Below the pieces are notes generated by a model. That model made no database searches. It was not told where the DNA came from and saw only the letters and a list, made by a program, of their open reading frames with translations. A stretch of DNA of 34,637 nucleotides, taken from the NCBI GenBank assembly GCA_018821985.1, contig JAHJKP010000015.1, positions 1-34,637 of the forward strand. Reading direction: 5' to 3'. Positions 1-8,012 of the stretch are shown here, one piece after another. The position numbers and the translations under genes were made by a program. The stretch comes from Pseudomonadota bacterium. Its GTDB lineage: Bacteria; Desulfobacterota; Desulfobulbia; Desulfobulbales; Desulfocapsaceae. Positions within the stretch are counted from its first letter, which is position 1; each line of letters begins with the position of its first letter.

Positions 1-291
1 AATCCGAACAACCTGTCAATATCTTTTTTCTCCAGGTCGTTCGTTTTACTGCCACTCTTTCCTCACGAGATCTGCTGCTTTTACCTCGCACCCAAGGTGC
101 CGCGGCAAACTACTCAATCAATGATTCACTGTCAATGAAAATAATGAGCTCACCATAGATTACATTCATCGCTTGACGACTCAATACGATAAGTCAAGAA
201 GTTACAATATGACATTTCCCAGGGGCCATGCAACAAAAAATGAGAATACGATGCAAGTCACACTTAAAGCGCACCCCCCTTTTCATTTTTA
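1..291. other. Left-edge stretch without a supported gene
   Basis: No reading frame with a convincing start and ribosome-binding site is present. A short hairpin (GCACC-CAA-GGTGC) sits near 89-101. On the minus strand a TTGACA hexamer occurs at 130-135 with only a poor -10 partner 17 bases further, so a leftward promoter serving a gene beyond the edge is possible but not supported. Confidence 0.4.
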
Positions 292-576
292 TTAATCGTT
301 AATCCATTTTTGCAGAGCAATAATTATCTTTTGAGCCTGCTCCTGACTTGATATATTAAATTTTGACTTGGGATAATACTCCCCCTCACGTTTCTGGTAG
401 CGACGAATGGTATACATATCTTTACTATACTCTCCTTTGCTCTTATTCCAGTTTTGATACCGGTACAGTATCGTGGTCCATGCCCCTTTGGACAAGATCT
501 CCTTATCCAACTCTTTTACCAGAAGAATGCCATCCTCTTCATAGTTGATTGTCAACTCATTCAAATCACTGCTCAT
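292..576 (-). CDS. Small conserved protein, possible PC4/YdbC-like fold
   Basis: This 94-residue soluble protein has no signal peptide, membrane segment or cysteine. A GGAAGAG ribosome-binding site lies about eight bases before the ATG. The central part (about residues 31-90) begins with a KGAW motif and continues with aromatic and basic residues (YRYQNWNK, YTIRRYQKREGEYYPKSKF). It ends in a helix-like segment (SSQEQAQKIIIALQKW). That order, strands followed by one C-terminal helix, recalls the YdbC/PC4 single-stranded DNA-binding fold, in which a GW motif precedes the strands. The resemblance is by eye and weak. It lies downstream of clpB on the same strand, but a terminator at 657-702 separates them, so it is probably transcribed on its own. 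The function is not established. Confidence 0.55.
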   Translation of the reverse strand: MSSDLNELTINYEEDGILLVKELDKEILSKGAWTTILYRYQNWNKSKGEYSKDMYTIRRYQKREGEYYPKSKFNISSQEQAQKIIIALQKWIND

Positions 577-656
577 TTCGTATCTCTTCCAGTCTGAAGT
601 GTATGGTTAGGCGCTAAAAACAAATAGATATCAATTCAAAACAACCATATCCCGCC

Positions 657-702
657 AAAAAGGTAAAGGGGAAAGGAGTGACTTCTGCCACCCTTTTCCC
701 CT
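657..702 (-). terminator. Intrinsic terminator of clpB
   Basis: On the minus strand, about 40 bases after the clpB stop codon, an AGGGGAAA arm pairs with TTTCCCCT. Inner G-C pairs flank a loop near 682-690. A T-rich tail (TTTACCTTTTT) follows. The stem has one or two bulges. Confidence 0.65.
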
Positions 703-740
703 CATAACTACCTGCTACTCAAGACGATCCGACAAAAAAC

Positions 741-3332
741 TCAAGTGCCAATATGAAGTCGCCCCTCTCGAAGATCGACCAGTATATGATCTCCCTCAAG
801 AAAACGACCACTTAGAAGCTCCATCGCCAAAGGATCTTCCAAATAACGCTGGATAGCCCTTTTCAAAGGACGTGCTCCAAACAATGGGTTAAACCCTGCA
901 TCTACCAGATACGCTTTTGCCGCATCGGTAATGGTAAATTTATACTTTCTCTCTTCCAGCCTGGCGACCAACCTTTGTAGCTGGATATCTATAATGGAGC
1001 TCATGTCTTTCCTGGACAGGCTGTGGAAGATAATCGTTTCATCCACCCTGTTCAGAAACTCTGGCTTAAACTTCTGATGAAGAAGTTCTTCGATCTGATT
1101 ACGGACCACATCATCACCGACATGCTCCTCTGCCATTTTAAGGATCAGATCACTACCAAGATTTGAGGTCATGATCAGGATTGTGTTCTTAAAATTTACA
1201 GTCCTCCCCTTACCATCAGTCATCCGCCCATCATCCAAGACTTGCAGCAGGACGTTGAAAACATCTGGATGCGCCTTTTCAATCTCGTCTAGAAGCACTA
1301 CGGAATAAGGGCGTCTACGTACCGCCTCCGTGAGATAGCCCCCCTCTTCATAACCAACATATCCAGGAGGAGCACCAATAAGTCTGGCCACGGAGTGTTT
1401 TTCCATAAACTCTGACATATCAATGCGAATCATGGCCTGCACACTATCAAAAAGAAAATCTGCAAGCGACCTGGCAAGCTCTGTTTTCCCTACTCCGGTG
1501 GGACCTAGAAAGATAAATGAGCCAAGTGGACGATCAGGGTCCTGCAAACCCGCCCGTGCCCGACGCACCGCATTGGCAACCGCCTTGATAGCGTCTTCCT
1601 GACCGACCACCTTAGCAGCAAGCGCTGATTCAACGTGTACCAGTTTGTCCTTCTCACCTTCCAAAAGCTTATCTACTGGGATACCAGTCCATTTCGCAAC
1701 TACAGCTGCAATATCTTCCGCTCCCACCTCCTCTTTCAGCATCTGGCTTTTTTCCTGAATCTGCTGCAACTTCATATTGGCTTCTTCAAGATCCTTCTGG
1801 AGTTTGATAATCCTGCCATAACGAATTTCTGCCACCTTGCTCAGATCACCAATCCGCTCAGCGCGCTGCTCCTCCATATGTGCTTCATCAATACTTGCCT
1901 TGATCTGGCGAATGCTTTGAATAACATCACGCTCGATGGTCCACTGCCCCTTCATAGCATTTAAAGAATCATTCAGTTCGCCAAGTTTTTTTCTCAGCTC
2001 CACAAGACGTTCTTTCGACGCTGAATCTTTTTCCTTTTTCAGGGCCTCCTGCTCTATTTCCAACTTTATTTTCTTGCGTTCCAGTTCATCAATCTCTGTG
2101 GGCATGGAATCAATCTCAATACGCAGGCAAGATGCGGCCTCGTCAATGAGATCAATGGCCTTATCAGGAAGAAAACGATCGGTGATATAACGACTTGATA
2201 GAATAACTGCAGCAACCGTTGCCGCATCCTGGATCCGGACTCCATGATGTACTTCATATTTTTCCTTGATGCCGCGCAGGATGGCAATGGTATCTTCCTC
2301 ACTCGGTTCCTGGATTAGAACCGGCTGGAATCTTCGCTCCAGAGCAGCATCCTTCTCGATATATTTTCTATACTCATCAAGTGTTGTGGCACCGATACAG
2401 TGCAGCTCCCCACGGGCCAGAGCAGGTTTAAGCATATTGGAGGCATCCATGGAACCTTCAGCAGCCCCAGCCCCCACCAGGGTATGAATTTCATCGATAA
2501 AGAGAATGATCTCCCCAGCCCGCTTTTCGACTTCTTTCAGCACCGCCTTCAGCCTGTCCTCAAACTCACCACGATACTTAGCTCCTGCGATCAAGGAACC
2601 TAGGTCAAGGGATACAACCTGTTTTCCCTGCAAGGTTGCTGGAATATCGCCATTTACAATGCGCTGAGCAAGACCTTCAGCGATGGCCGTTTTTCCAACC
2701 CCCGGCTCACCAATCAGAATAGGATTATTTTTAGTGCGACGGGACAGAACCTGGATCACTCGCCGTATCTCTTCATCTCTTCCTATGACGGGGTCTAGCT
2801 TTCCATTTCTGGCAATATCGGTCAGGTTGCGCGCATATTTTTCCAGGGCCTGATATTTTTCTTCAGGATACTGATCAGTAACCCGTTGATTGCCGCGAAT
2901 GGTAGTCAGAGCCGTCAGGAAGGTTTTCTCATCAACGCCCTTATTACGCAGCATCTTAGAAGTCTCAGACTTACCATCCTTGATAAGGGTGAGGAAAAGA
3001 TGTTCCTGACTGACAAATTCATCCTGCATCTGACTTGCAGTAGTGAATGCCTTGTCGAGGAGCTGTTTTAACTCGGCTGAGATATAGGCCTGACCCGCGC
3101 CACTGCCTGAGACCTGTGGAATCTTATCAATGAGTTTATTCAACTCCATCAGAATAATGGCAGGATCGACTCCCATTTTCTGGAGTACCGGCACAACAAC
3201 ACCCTCAGGTTGTTCAAGAATGGCTCTGGCCAGATGTGCTGATTGAATTTCCTGATGGGATTTATTCTGAGCGAGTTGCTGGGCCGCCTGAATCGCTTCC
3301 TGAGACTTTATGGTAAATTTATCAAACTGCAT
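741..3332 (-). CDS. clpB: ATP-dependent disaggregase ClpB
   Basis: ClpB is the Hsp100 ring ATPase that pulls polypeptides out of aggregates together with DnaK in the cytoplasm. At 863 residues it has the normal full length. The N-terminal Clp repeat domain spans about residues 1-145. The first AAA+ module carries Walker A GEPGVGKT at 208-215. The long charged coiled-coil M-domain, which separates ClpB from ClpA and ClpC, spans about 400-525. The second AAA+ module has GPTGVGKT at about 610, followed by the C-terminal D2-small domain. The start is supported by a strong AGGAGGAG site (3339-3346) five to seven bases upstream. It is monocistronic: a hairpin terminator follows it, and a heat-shock-like promoter and a terminator-like leader hairpin precede it. 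Nothing in the protein is truncated. Confidence 0.98.
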   Translation of the reverse strand: MQFDKFTIKSQEAIQAAQQLAQNKSHQEIQSAHLARAILEQPEGVVVPVLQKMGVDPAIILMELNKLIDKIPQVSGSGAGQAYISAELKQLLDKAFTTASQMQDEFVSQEHLFLTLIKDGKSETSKMLRNKGVDEKTFLTALTTIRGNQRVTDQYPEEKYQALEKYARNLTDIARNGKLDPVIGRDEEIRRVIQVLSRRTKNNPILIGEPGVGKTAIAEGLAQRIVNGDIPATLQGKQVVSLDLGSLIAGAKYRGEFEDRLKAVLKEVEKRAGEIILFIDEIHTLVGAGAAEGSMDASNMLKPALARGELHCIGATTLDEYRKYIEKDAALERRFQPVLIQEPSEEDTIAILRGIKEKYEVHHGVRIQDAATVAAVILSSRYITDRFLPDKAIDLIDEAASCLRIEIDSMPTEIDELERKKIKLEIEQEALKKEKDSASKERLVELRKKLGELNDSLNAMKGQWTIERDVIQSIRQIKASIDEAHMEEQRAERIGDLSKVAEIRYGRIIKLQKDLEEANMKLQQIQEKSQMLKEEVGAEDIAAVVAKWTGIPVDKLLEGEKDKLVHVESALAAKVVGQEDAIKAVANAVRRARAGLQDPDRPLGSFIFLGPTGVGKTELARSLADFLFDSVQAMIRIDMSEFMEKHSVARLIGAPPGYVGYEEGGYLTEAVRRRPYSVVLLDEIEKAHPDVFNVLLQVLDDGRMTDGKGRTVNFKNTILIMTSNLGSDLILKMAEEHVGDDVVRNQIEELLHQKFKPEFLNRVDETIIFHSLSRKDMSSIIDIQLQRLVARLEERKYKFTITDAAKAYLVDAGFNPLFGARPLKRAIQRYLEDPLAMELLSGRFLEGDHILVDLREGRLHIGT

Positions 3333-3369
3333 GAAACTCTCCTCCTGAATAGGACATTGAAGGTAAGTG

Positions 3370-3397
3370 AAAAAAACAAAAGGAGATTGCTCCTTTT
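3370..3397 (-). promoter_or_regulatory. Terminator-like hairpin in the clpB leader
   Basis: On the minus strand an eight-base-pair stem (AAAAGGAG / CTCCTTTT, four-base loop) is followed by G and seven T. It ends about 23 bases before the clpB ribosome-binding site and lies downstream of the likely promoter. If it forms, transcription should stop before clpB, so it may be an attenuator. It could also be a second terminator for the upstream gene. Confidence 0.45.
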
Positions 3398-3422
3398 ATT
3401 AAATCTTTTTTGTTGCAGTTAA

Positions 3423-3451
3423 AAATAAGGACAAGCCGACAGCGTGTCAAG
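3423..3451 (-). promoter_or_regulatory. Possible sigma-32-like promoter of clpB
   Basis: On the minus strand CTTGACA (3445-3451) and TCCTTATTT (3423-3431) are separated by 13 bases. This resembles the heat-shock layout CTTGAAA-N13/14-CCCCATNT, although the -10 element matches only partly. The predicted start of transcription would give a leader of about 85 bases. clpB is normally heat-shock controlled, which fits. The assignment is by eye. Confidence 0.35.
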
Positions 3452-3499
3452 TTTTTGACTATAAAGAAGTAGGTGCAGAAACAGAAATACTAAAGAGAG

Positions 3500-3537
3500 A
3501 AAAAAAAAGAAGCGAGCCTCAAAGAAATGAGGCTCGC
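3500..3537 (-). terminator. Intrinsic terminator of the hesB-like selenoprotein gene
   Basis: A perfect nine-base-pair stem (GCGAGCCTC / GAGGCTCGC, eight-base loop, 3512-3537) is followed on the minus strand by a long T-rich run. It lies 21 bases after the stop codon of the HesB-like gene. This is a textbook Rho-independent terminator. Confidence 0.9.
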
Positions 3538-3558
3538 CAAAGAAATCATGCCAGGTAA

Positions 3559-3903
3559 TCAGCTACAGCCGCCGGAGCTACAGGAGCCGGAGCTACAGCC
3601 GCCACCGCCACCCCCAATCGGGTTACTAGAGGTAATGCCGAACCCGGAACGTGGACCAGCATCAACATAATCGACACGAACTGTACCACAAGTAGTTAAG
3701 AGACCTTCCTCTACGAGGAACTTCAAACCACCGTTGTCAAAAATCTTATCATTATCTTTTGGCTCATCCAGAGCCAATCCCAAAGAGGGGCCTGCTCAGC
3801 CACCTTGCATCAAGGCAATACGCAAGGCAGAATCAATACTATTCTGCTCCAGGTATTCAGTAAGTTTTTGCACTGCCTGGTCAGTAACTGTAAAATCAGA
3901 CAT
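3559..3903 (-). CDS. HesB/IscA-like selenoprotein (in-frame UGA = Sec36)
   Basis: The gene starts at an ATG with an AGGAGG site upstream and reads 35 codons to a TGA at 3796-3798. It continues in the same frame for 78 more residues, 114 in total. The two halves form one HesB/IscA-type protein: MQGG-U-AGPSLGLALDE aligns with the GGC-SG motif of IscA, so the UGA replaces the first cluster-binding cysteine. A perfect seven-base-pair hairpin follows the UGA at the distance expected of a bacterial SECIS. The usual C-terminal CGC is replaced by a glycine-rich tail (CSSGSCSSGGC). HesB-like selenoproteins of this form are a known bacterial family. The role is presumably Fe-S or selenium/sulfur handling but is not established. 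Ordinary gene calling would report only the 74-residue C-terminal piece (3559-3783). Confidence 0.9.
3759..3777 (-). promoter_or_regulatory. SECIS-like element of the HesB-like selenoprotein
   Basis: On the minus strand TTGGCTC pairs perfectly with GAGCCAA across the five-base loop TGGAT. The loop begins 26 bases after the UGA and has G as its second and third bases. A lower stem (TCTT / AAGA) can extend it past a bulge. This agrees with the bacterial SECIS rule of an apical loop 16-37 bases downstream of UGA with a G among its first two bases, which SelB would bind. Confidence 0.8.
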
Positions 3904-4191
3904 ATAAATCCTCCTGTAATCTATGGTTAATTAAAAGTTATTGTATTTTCAATTGGTAATTGCTTATATATTTTCCATCTACTGACAGGGAAAATTGCCC
4001 TTCCAATCATACATAAAGATGTTACTATCTATGTTAAGTTGCAAATCTCCAGAAGTCAATCCTCATTATACAAGAAGCTGCATTGAATATATACAAAATC
4101 ACATCTTTTTTCACCAACTACAAAGAAATTTATATTTTAAGAACAAATTATGACTCTTGACTGACTGAAATTTCAAACAAGGACTACTGAT
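3904..4191. other. Divergent intergenic region between the hesB-like gene and pfk
   Basis: This AT-rich 288-base region should hold the promoters of both divergent genes. The AGGAGG site of the selenoprotein gene lies at 3910-3915 (minus), and an AAGGA site precedes pfk. No strong -35/-10 pair or operator stands out. Confidence 0.4.
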
Positions 4192-5283
4192 ATGAAAAAA
4201 ATTGTAATTTCAACAGGAGGCGGTGATGCTCCAGGGCTGAATGCGGTTATCTATGCTGTTGTTCATTCATGTTATCGGCGTGGTTGGGAGGTATACGGCA
4301 GCCGAAGCGGCTATAAAGGTTTATTAAATCTTGATGAGCTAAAGCGTCTCGGCCTAGAGGATGTTGAAGAAATTTATGCCACTGGTGGCACTATCCTCGG
4401 CTCGACAAATAAAGGGAACCCGTTCTCAATGCCTGTAGAAAATCTGGCGGGCGAGATTCAGATTGTTGATATTTCTGATAAAATAATAAACAATTTCAAA
4501 CGGATGGGATTTGACTGTCACATCGCTATTGGTGGAGATGGCAGTCTTGAGATCGCCCATCGTTTCTCTCTGAAAGGGATGCCCGTTATCGGTGTCCCCA
4601 AAACCATCGACAATGACCTTGAGGCAACAGACCGAACTTTTGGTTTTGACACGGCAGTGTCAACGGCAACAGAGGCCCTGGACAAACTGCATTCAACGGC
4701 CAAATCCCACGATCGAGTCATGGTGGTTGAGGTTATGGGACGCGATTCCGGCTGGATAGCTCTTTACTCAGGGATCTCGGGAGGTGCAGATGTAATTCTA
4801 ATACCCGAGATACCCTTTGACATGGACGCAGTATGCAAGAAGATAACAGACAATGAACTACACGGTAAAGATTACGCCATCGTAGTTGTCGCCGAAGGTG
4901 CCAGCGTCAAAGGTGGAACGGTAATCAACAAAGGCGAGGGCGAACTGGGAAGGACTGAGCTTGTTCTTGGAGGGGTCGGTGAATGGGTGGCCGCTGAGAT
5001 TCGGAAACGAATAAACAAAGATACGCGGTCTCTGGTGCTTGGCCACCTGCAGCGAGGCGGTTCGCCTACGACCTTTGATCGTTTATTGGCATTACGTTTT
5101 GGAGCCGCTGCTGTGCGCCTGGTTGAAAAGGGCATCTTTGGTCACATGGTGGCCCTGTCGGCTTCCTCCATGGTCCCGGTTCCTTTGATTAACGCCATCA
5201 AGTCTCGGAAAAAGGTAGATTTGACGAGTGACAAAGTTTTGACCGCAAGAGATATAGGTATTTGCCTAGGAGATTATTACTAA
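4192..5283 (+). CDS. pfkA: 6-phosphofructokinase (group III type)
   Basis: This cytoplasmic glycolytic enzyme phosphorylates fructose 6-phosphate to the 1,6-bisphosphate. The 363-residue protein has the N-terminal nucleotide loop (ISTGGGDAPGLNAVI, residues 6-20), GGDGS at 114-118, the catalytic PKTIDND at 136-142, and the substrate-binding MGRDSGWIA segment. ATP enzymes usually have Gly at both diagnostic sites (GGDGS and PGTIDND). Pyrophosphate enzymes have Asp and Lys. This protein combines Gly with Lys, as in the group III or mixed-substrate clade, so the phosphoryl donor cannot be read from the sequence. An AAGGA site lies eight bases before the ATG. The next gene follows after 33 bases on the same strand, suggesting co-transcription. 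Confidence 0.93.
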   Translation: MKKIVISTGGGDAPGLNAVIYAVVHSCYRRGWEVYGSRSGYKGLLNLDELKRLGLEDVEEIYATGGTILGSTNKGNPFSMPVENLAGEIQIVDISDKIINNFKRMGFDCHIAIGGDGSLEIAHRFSLKGMPVIGVPKTIDNDLEATDRTFGFDTAVSTATEALDKLHSTAKSHDRVMVVEVMGRDSGWIALYSGISGGADVILIPEIPFDMDAVCKKITDNELHGKDYAIVVVAEGASVKGGTVINKGEGELGRTELVLGGVGEWVAAEIRKRINKDTRSLVLGHLQRGGSPTTFDRLLALRFGAAAVRLVEKGIFGHMVALSASSMVPVPLINAIKSRKKVDLTSDKVLTARDIGICLGDYY

Positions 5284-5316
5284 AATTTAAGGCAAAGTGA
5301 GAGAACGAGTGAATAA

Positions 5317-5958
5317 ATGATCGAGAATAAATTCACAGAGATATACTCCCTACTTTATGAGCATTTTGGTCCACAGGGCTGGTGGCCAGGGGATTCGCCC
5401 TTTGAAATCATTGTCGGAGCGGTACTCACCCAGAATACCAACTGGGGAAACGTATGCAAGGCCATTTCCCAATTGAAAGAGGCAGGGGTACTCTCTTTTC
5501 CTGCGCTTGCGGCATTGCCCGTTGATGAACTTGCTCAGCTTATCAAACCTTCGGGTTATTTCAACATCAAATCACAACGTCTGAAGAATCTTCTGCAGAT
5601 GATAAACGAGCGATACAATGGAAATCTGGAACGCTTCCTCGCTGAAGATCTGTTTGCCGGACGGGAGGCCTTGCTCTCCGTGAAGGGAATCGGACCTGAA
5701 ACTGCGGACTCGATCCTCTTATATGCGGCCAATCATCCAATTTTTGTGGTAGACACGTATACCCATCGTATTTTTTCCCGCCACCTTCTAGTAGCCGAGG
5801 AAAGTGACTATTATTCGCTGCAGGAGGCGTTTCACGACAGATTACCTGCACAATCAGTTCTTTTTAATGAGTATCATGCCTTGATCGTGACCCTGGGAAA
5901 GGATTATTGTAGGAAAAATAATCCTCGTTGTGAGCAATGTCCGTTACAGGGAGTCTGA
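5317..5958 (+). CDS. Endonuclease III-like (HhH-GPD) DNA glycosylase
   Basis: This is a base-excision-repair glycosylase of the HhH-GPD superfamily, 213 residues. The helix-hairpin-helix is KGIGPETAD (123-131) and the catalytic aspartate is D146 in VVDTYTHR. The lysine that gives endonuclease III its lyase activity (GVGRKTA) is glutamate here (E128). A monofunctional glycosylase like the MagIII/3-methyladenine type is therefore likely. The C-terminus has three of the four Fe-S cysteines (C198, C205, C208). The fourth, expected six residues after C208, falls exactly on the TGA stop codon, followed by a small hairpin. The protein may therefore have lost the cluster ligand or be read through as a selenoprotein to 5982. 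The lesion substrate is not predictable. It probably shares a transcript with pfk. Confidence 0.88.
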   Translation: MIENKFTEIYSLLYEHFGPQGWWPGDSPFEIIVGAVLTQNTNWGNVCKAISQLKEAGVLSFPALAALPVDELAQLIKPSGYFNIKSQRLKNLLQMINERYNGNLERFLAEDLFAGREALLSVKGIGPETADSILLYAANHPIFVVDTYTHRIFSRHLLVAEESDYYSLQEAFHDRLPAQSVLFNEYHALIVTLGKDYCRKNNPRCEQCPLQGV

Positions 5959-5965
5959 AAGAATA

Positions 5966-6319
5966 TCAAGCCTTGGCTTTAATAAGGCTACCAAGCATCT
6001 CGTCAGCGACCTGCAAGGTTTTAAGATTTGCCTTGTAAAAGTGAGCATTCAAACTCATTGCAGGTAACTCTTCGCCAATATCGACGTTAGACTGCTCCAC
6101 AAATTCCATACCATTGCTGGTCTGCTCGTAAATCATGGCACCAAGGGTGTCAACCCGCTCCGTCTGAGCATTTACCCCCTGAGGTTTTGCACTAGACAGG
6201 ATTACGCGACTTTTCTTAAATCCTTCAGTACTGGCATTGGCAATATTGTTGGCATTGGAGTTTATTTTTGTGCTGTACGCTGACAAACCCGACAGAGCTG
6301 ACTGCATGGCAGAAATCAT
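5966..6319 (-). CDS. Orphan FlgC/FlgG-like flagellar rod family protein
   Basis: This 117-residue protein begins like flagellar rod and hook proteins. ALSGLSAYSTKINSNANNIAN (residues about 8-28) matches the Flg_bb_rod motif (PF00460), whose SxxANNxAN core inserts into the axial helix bundle. The end (MSLNAHFYKANLKTLQVAD) matches the C-terminal rod domain, where FlgC has an NxxxYxANxxxL pattern. The middle is short, as in FlgC (about 140 residues), but it is shorter still and no other flagellar gene lies nearby. The start is fixed by an AGGAGGG site eight bases upstream. It may be a true rod component encoded away from the main cluster or a family member reused elsewhere. It converges closely on the glycosylase gene. 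Confidence 0.8.
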   Translation of the reverse strand: MISAMQSALSGLSAYSTKINSNANNIANASTEGFKKSRVILSSAKPQGVNAQTERVDTLGAMIYEQTSNGMEFVEQSNVDIGEELPAMSLNAHFYKANLKTLQVADEMLGSLIKAKA

Positions 6320-6422
6320 AATAATACCCTCCTGAAGAGAAACAGCTTCTTAAATACTTTTTATAATAATATAGCAATAAAATACCAGTCGCGCCAGTTA
6401 CCTTATTCTTTTTTTGAAACGG

Positions 6423-7154
6423 CTAGCCCTGGAAGCGAAGAAACTGCCGGCAAATGCCGCGAATGGTGCTGGAGTCCTTAGGGCTCAGTCGCATCCTGCC
6501 AAAGAATTGACGGATATTGTTCATATAATAATCATGACTCTTGTCCTGCAGAAAATCTATGGTCGACAGGGTCTCTTCCAGAGAACGATACATCCCTTCA
6601 AGTTCAAAGCTCGTAGCAAGACGTGGAGACGAAGACATGGCTTTCTGCGAATACACAAGGCCATGATAAATCTCATAGCAGTGAATAGCCACGGACTGGG
6701 CCAGATTGAGCGAAGAAAAATCAGCCGTTGGAATAGCAGAGATCATCTGGCAGTACTTCAGGTCATCATTGGTGAGCCCCCGATCTTCCGGGCCAAAGAG
6801 AAAAGCGATCTCGTTATCGGGCAGCAAAGGCAGAAGCTCACTTACAACATCTCGAGGACTTTTTCTCTGAATACGTTGCCGGCCTCGCCTGGCAGTGGTG
6901 CCCACAACTCTGGAGAAAGGGGCAAGGGCTGTTTCAAGGCTATGATGCAACTCCATCTTCTCCAGAAGATGCGCGGCCTTATGGGTGGCCATCATGGCCA
7001 TACGTTCGGGATCAGGAGACATATTGCTCACAACAATCAAACGACTGATCCCCATATTCCAGGCTGCTCTGGCGGCCGCCCCGATATTTTCCGGGAACTT
7101 AGGTTCCATGAGAACGATGGCAATGTGATCAAGGGGGGCGGTATCAAAGGTCAT
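6423..7154 (-). CDS. trmJ: TrmJ-type tRNA/rRNA 2'-O-methyltransferase (SPOUT family)
   Basis: This is a SPOUT (trefoil-knot) RNA methyltransferase of the TrmJ/TrmH group 1 family, 243 residues. TrmJ methylates the ribose of residue 32 in the tRNA anticodon loop using S-adenosylmethionine. The three family motifs are visible: EPKFPENIGAAARA near residues 17-30, FLFGPEDRGLTNDD near 138-151, and IPTADFSSLNLAQSVAI near 161-177. The last forms the knot and cofactor pocket. The C-terminal 60 residues are helical, as in TrmJ. No strong ribosome-binding site is seen before the ATG. The minus-strand gene upstream is 194 bases away with no clear terminator between them. The substrate could be another RNA, since the family is diverse. 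Confidence 0.88.
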   Translation of the reverse strand: MTFDTAPLDHIAIVLMEPKFPENIGAAARAAWNMGISRLIVVSNMSPDPERMAMMATHKAAHLLEKMELHHSLETALAPFSRVVGTTARRGRQRIQRKSPRDVVSELLPLLPDNEIAFLFGPEDRGLTNDDLKYCQMISAIPTADFSSLNLAQSVAIHCYEIYHGLVYSQKAMSSSPRLATSFELEGMYRSLEETLSTIDFLQDKSHDYYMNNIRQFFGRMRLSPKDSSTIRGICRQFLRFQG

Positions 7155-7348
7155 AGAAAACGGGAACTAACGAAGTAAAAGAAATGGAGAGGGCGGGAAC
7201 AAGGACAGCAGAAAAGAAACGTGTACCTTACAAGCCACCCGTTTCAACTGAGAAGCCGATACAAAAGAGCAATTGTACTCTGACAATTTCCTTAGGGCTC
7301 TTATGCTTTCACCTCATTCCAATATTATGGTTATTTGTACAAGGAAGC

Positions 7349-7858
7349 TTAAGCAACAACATCATCATGCGTAATCTTGCTGATTTTTTCATATTCTTCC
7401 ACCTGCTTGTTCGTGCTGGTTGGCATCAAGCGTTTCAGCAAGGGCACAACCCCTTGTTCTGATTTTTCAAATAGCCGCTCAGCCTCCTTGAGGGTGATCT
7501 GCCAGGCAGGGGCAAAGCCCGGCGCTTTTTCAAACATGATATCAAGGGCGGTTTGATAGATATAATACTGCCTGATCTCCTTGCGGCCAGGCTTCTGATT
7601 CAATGATTGGACAGTAATGCGCAGATTATCCCGTTCCTGCCTGAGGGTAATGAGCTCCTGCTTTCTTTTTTCATTATCTGCTGAATCAATCTCCATTTTA
7701 GTGTGCAAGTGTGATTTCAACCTGTTTATTTCCTGAGAAAATTCACGGCGACGCATCCAACCACGAACATAAACAACACAGCAGAAAAATAAGCCAAGGA
7801 GTAGACCTTGGACAAAAGGAGTGGCAAGAATTCCCATGAACCAGTTCGAATTTTCCAT
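7349..7858 (-). CDS. Unknown membrane-anchored coiled-coil protein
   Basis: I do not recognise this gene. From the ATG at 7858 the product has 169 residues. A single membrane segment lies near residues 9-30 (PFVQGLLLGLFFCCVVYV), followed by a basic stretch (RGWMRRRE) that predicts a cytoplasmic body. A long heptad-rich, charged segment (about 36-95) is probably a coiled coil, and a helical C-terminal region follows. The frame is open to an earlier start at 7897, but the ATG at 7858 is preceded by GGAGG and AAGGA elements and begins just before the membrane segment, so I prefer it. It lies between trmJ and rnr on the same strand. A structural or scaffold role at the inner membrane would fit the architecture but is only a guess. 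Confidence 0.7.
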   Translation of the reverse strand: MENSNWFMGILATPFVQGLLLGLFFCCVVYVRGWMRRREFSQEINRLKSHLHTKMEIDSADNEKRKQELITLRQERDNLRITVQSLNQKPGRKEIRQYYIYQTALDIMFEKAPGFAPAWQITLKEAERLFEKSEQGVVPLLKRLMPTSTNKQVEEYEKISKITHDDVVA

Positions 7859-8012
7859 ATCCTTCAATCCTCCAAAACAACTATAAAGTGATAACACCGT
7901 TTCATATTAATACGTTGAAACATGATTCTCCCATCTCTTTATGCGAAATATGGTTTCCCGTCAAGCCTCGTTGCGTCTTCAAAAAGGCCCTTATTTTCTA
8001 ACAACCAGCCCA

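Noticed and set aside
3559-3783. A separate 74-residue protein starting at 3783
   Set aside because: It has no ribosome-binding site and is the C-terminal part of the HesB-like selenoprotein after the UGA.
6320-6420. Possible sigma-54 promoter (TGG...TTGC) upstream of the flagellar-rod-like gene
   Set aside because: The GG and GC dinucleotides are separated by nine bases instead of ten, and the -24 element is poor.
6414-7178. 254-codon plus-strand open frame opposite trmJ
   Set aside because: It lies wholly over a well-recognised methyltransferase gene, has a low-complexity antisense composition and no domain pattern.
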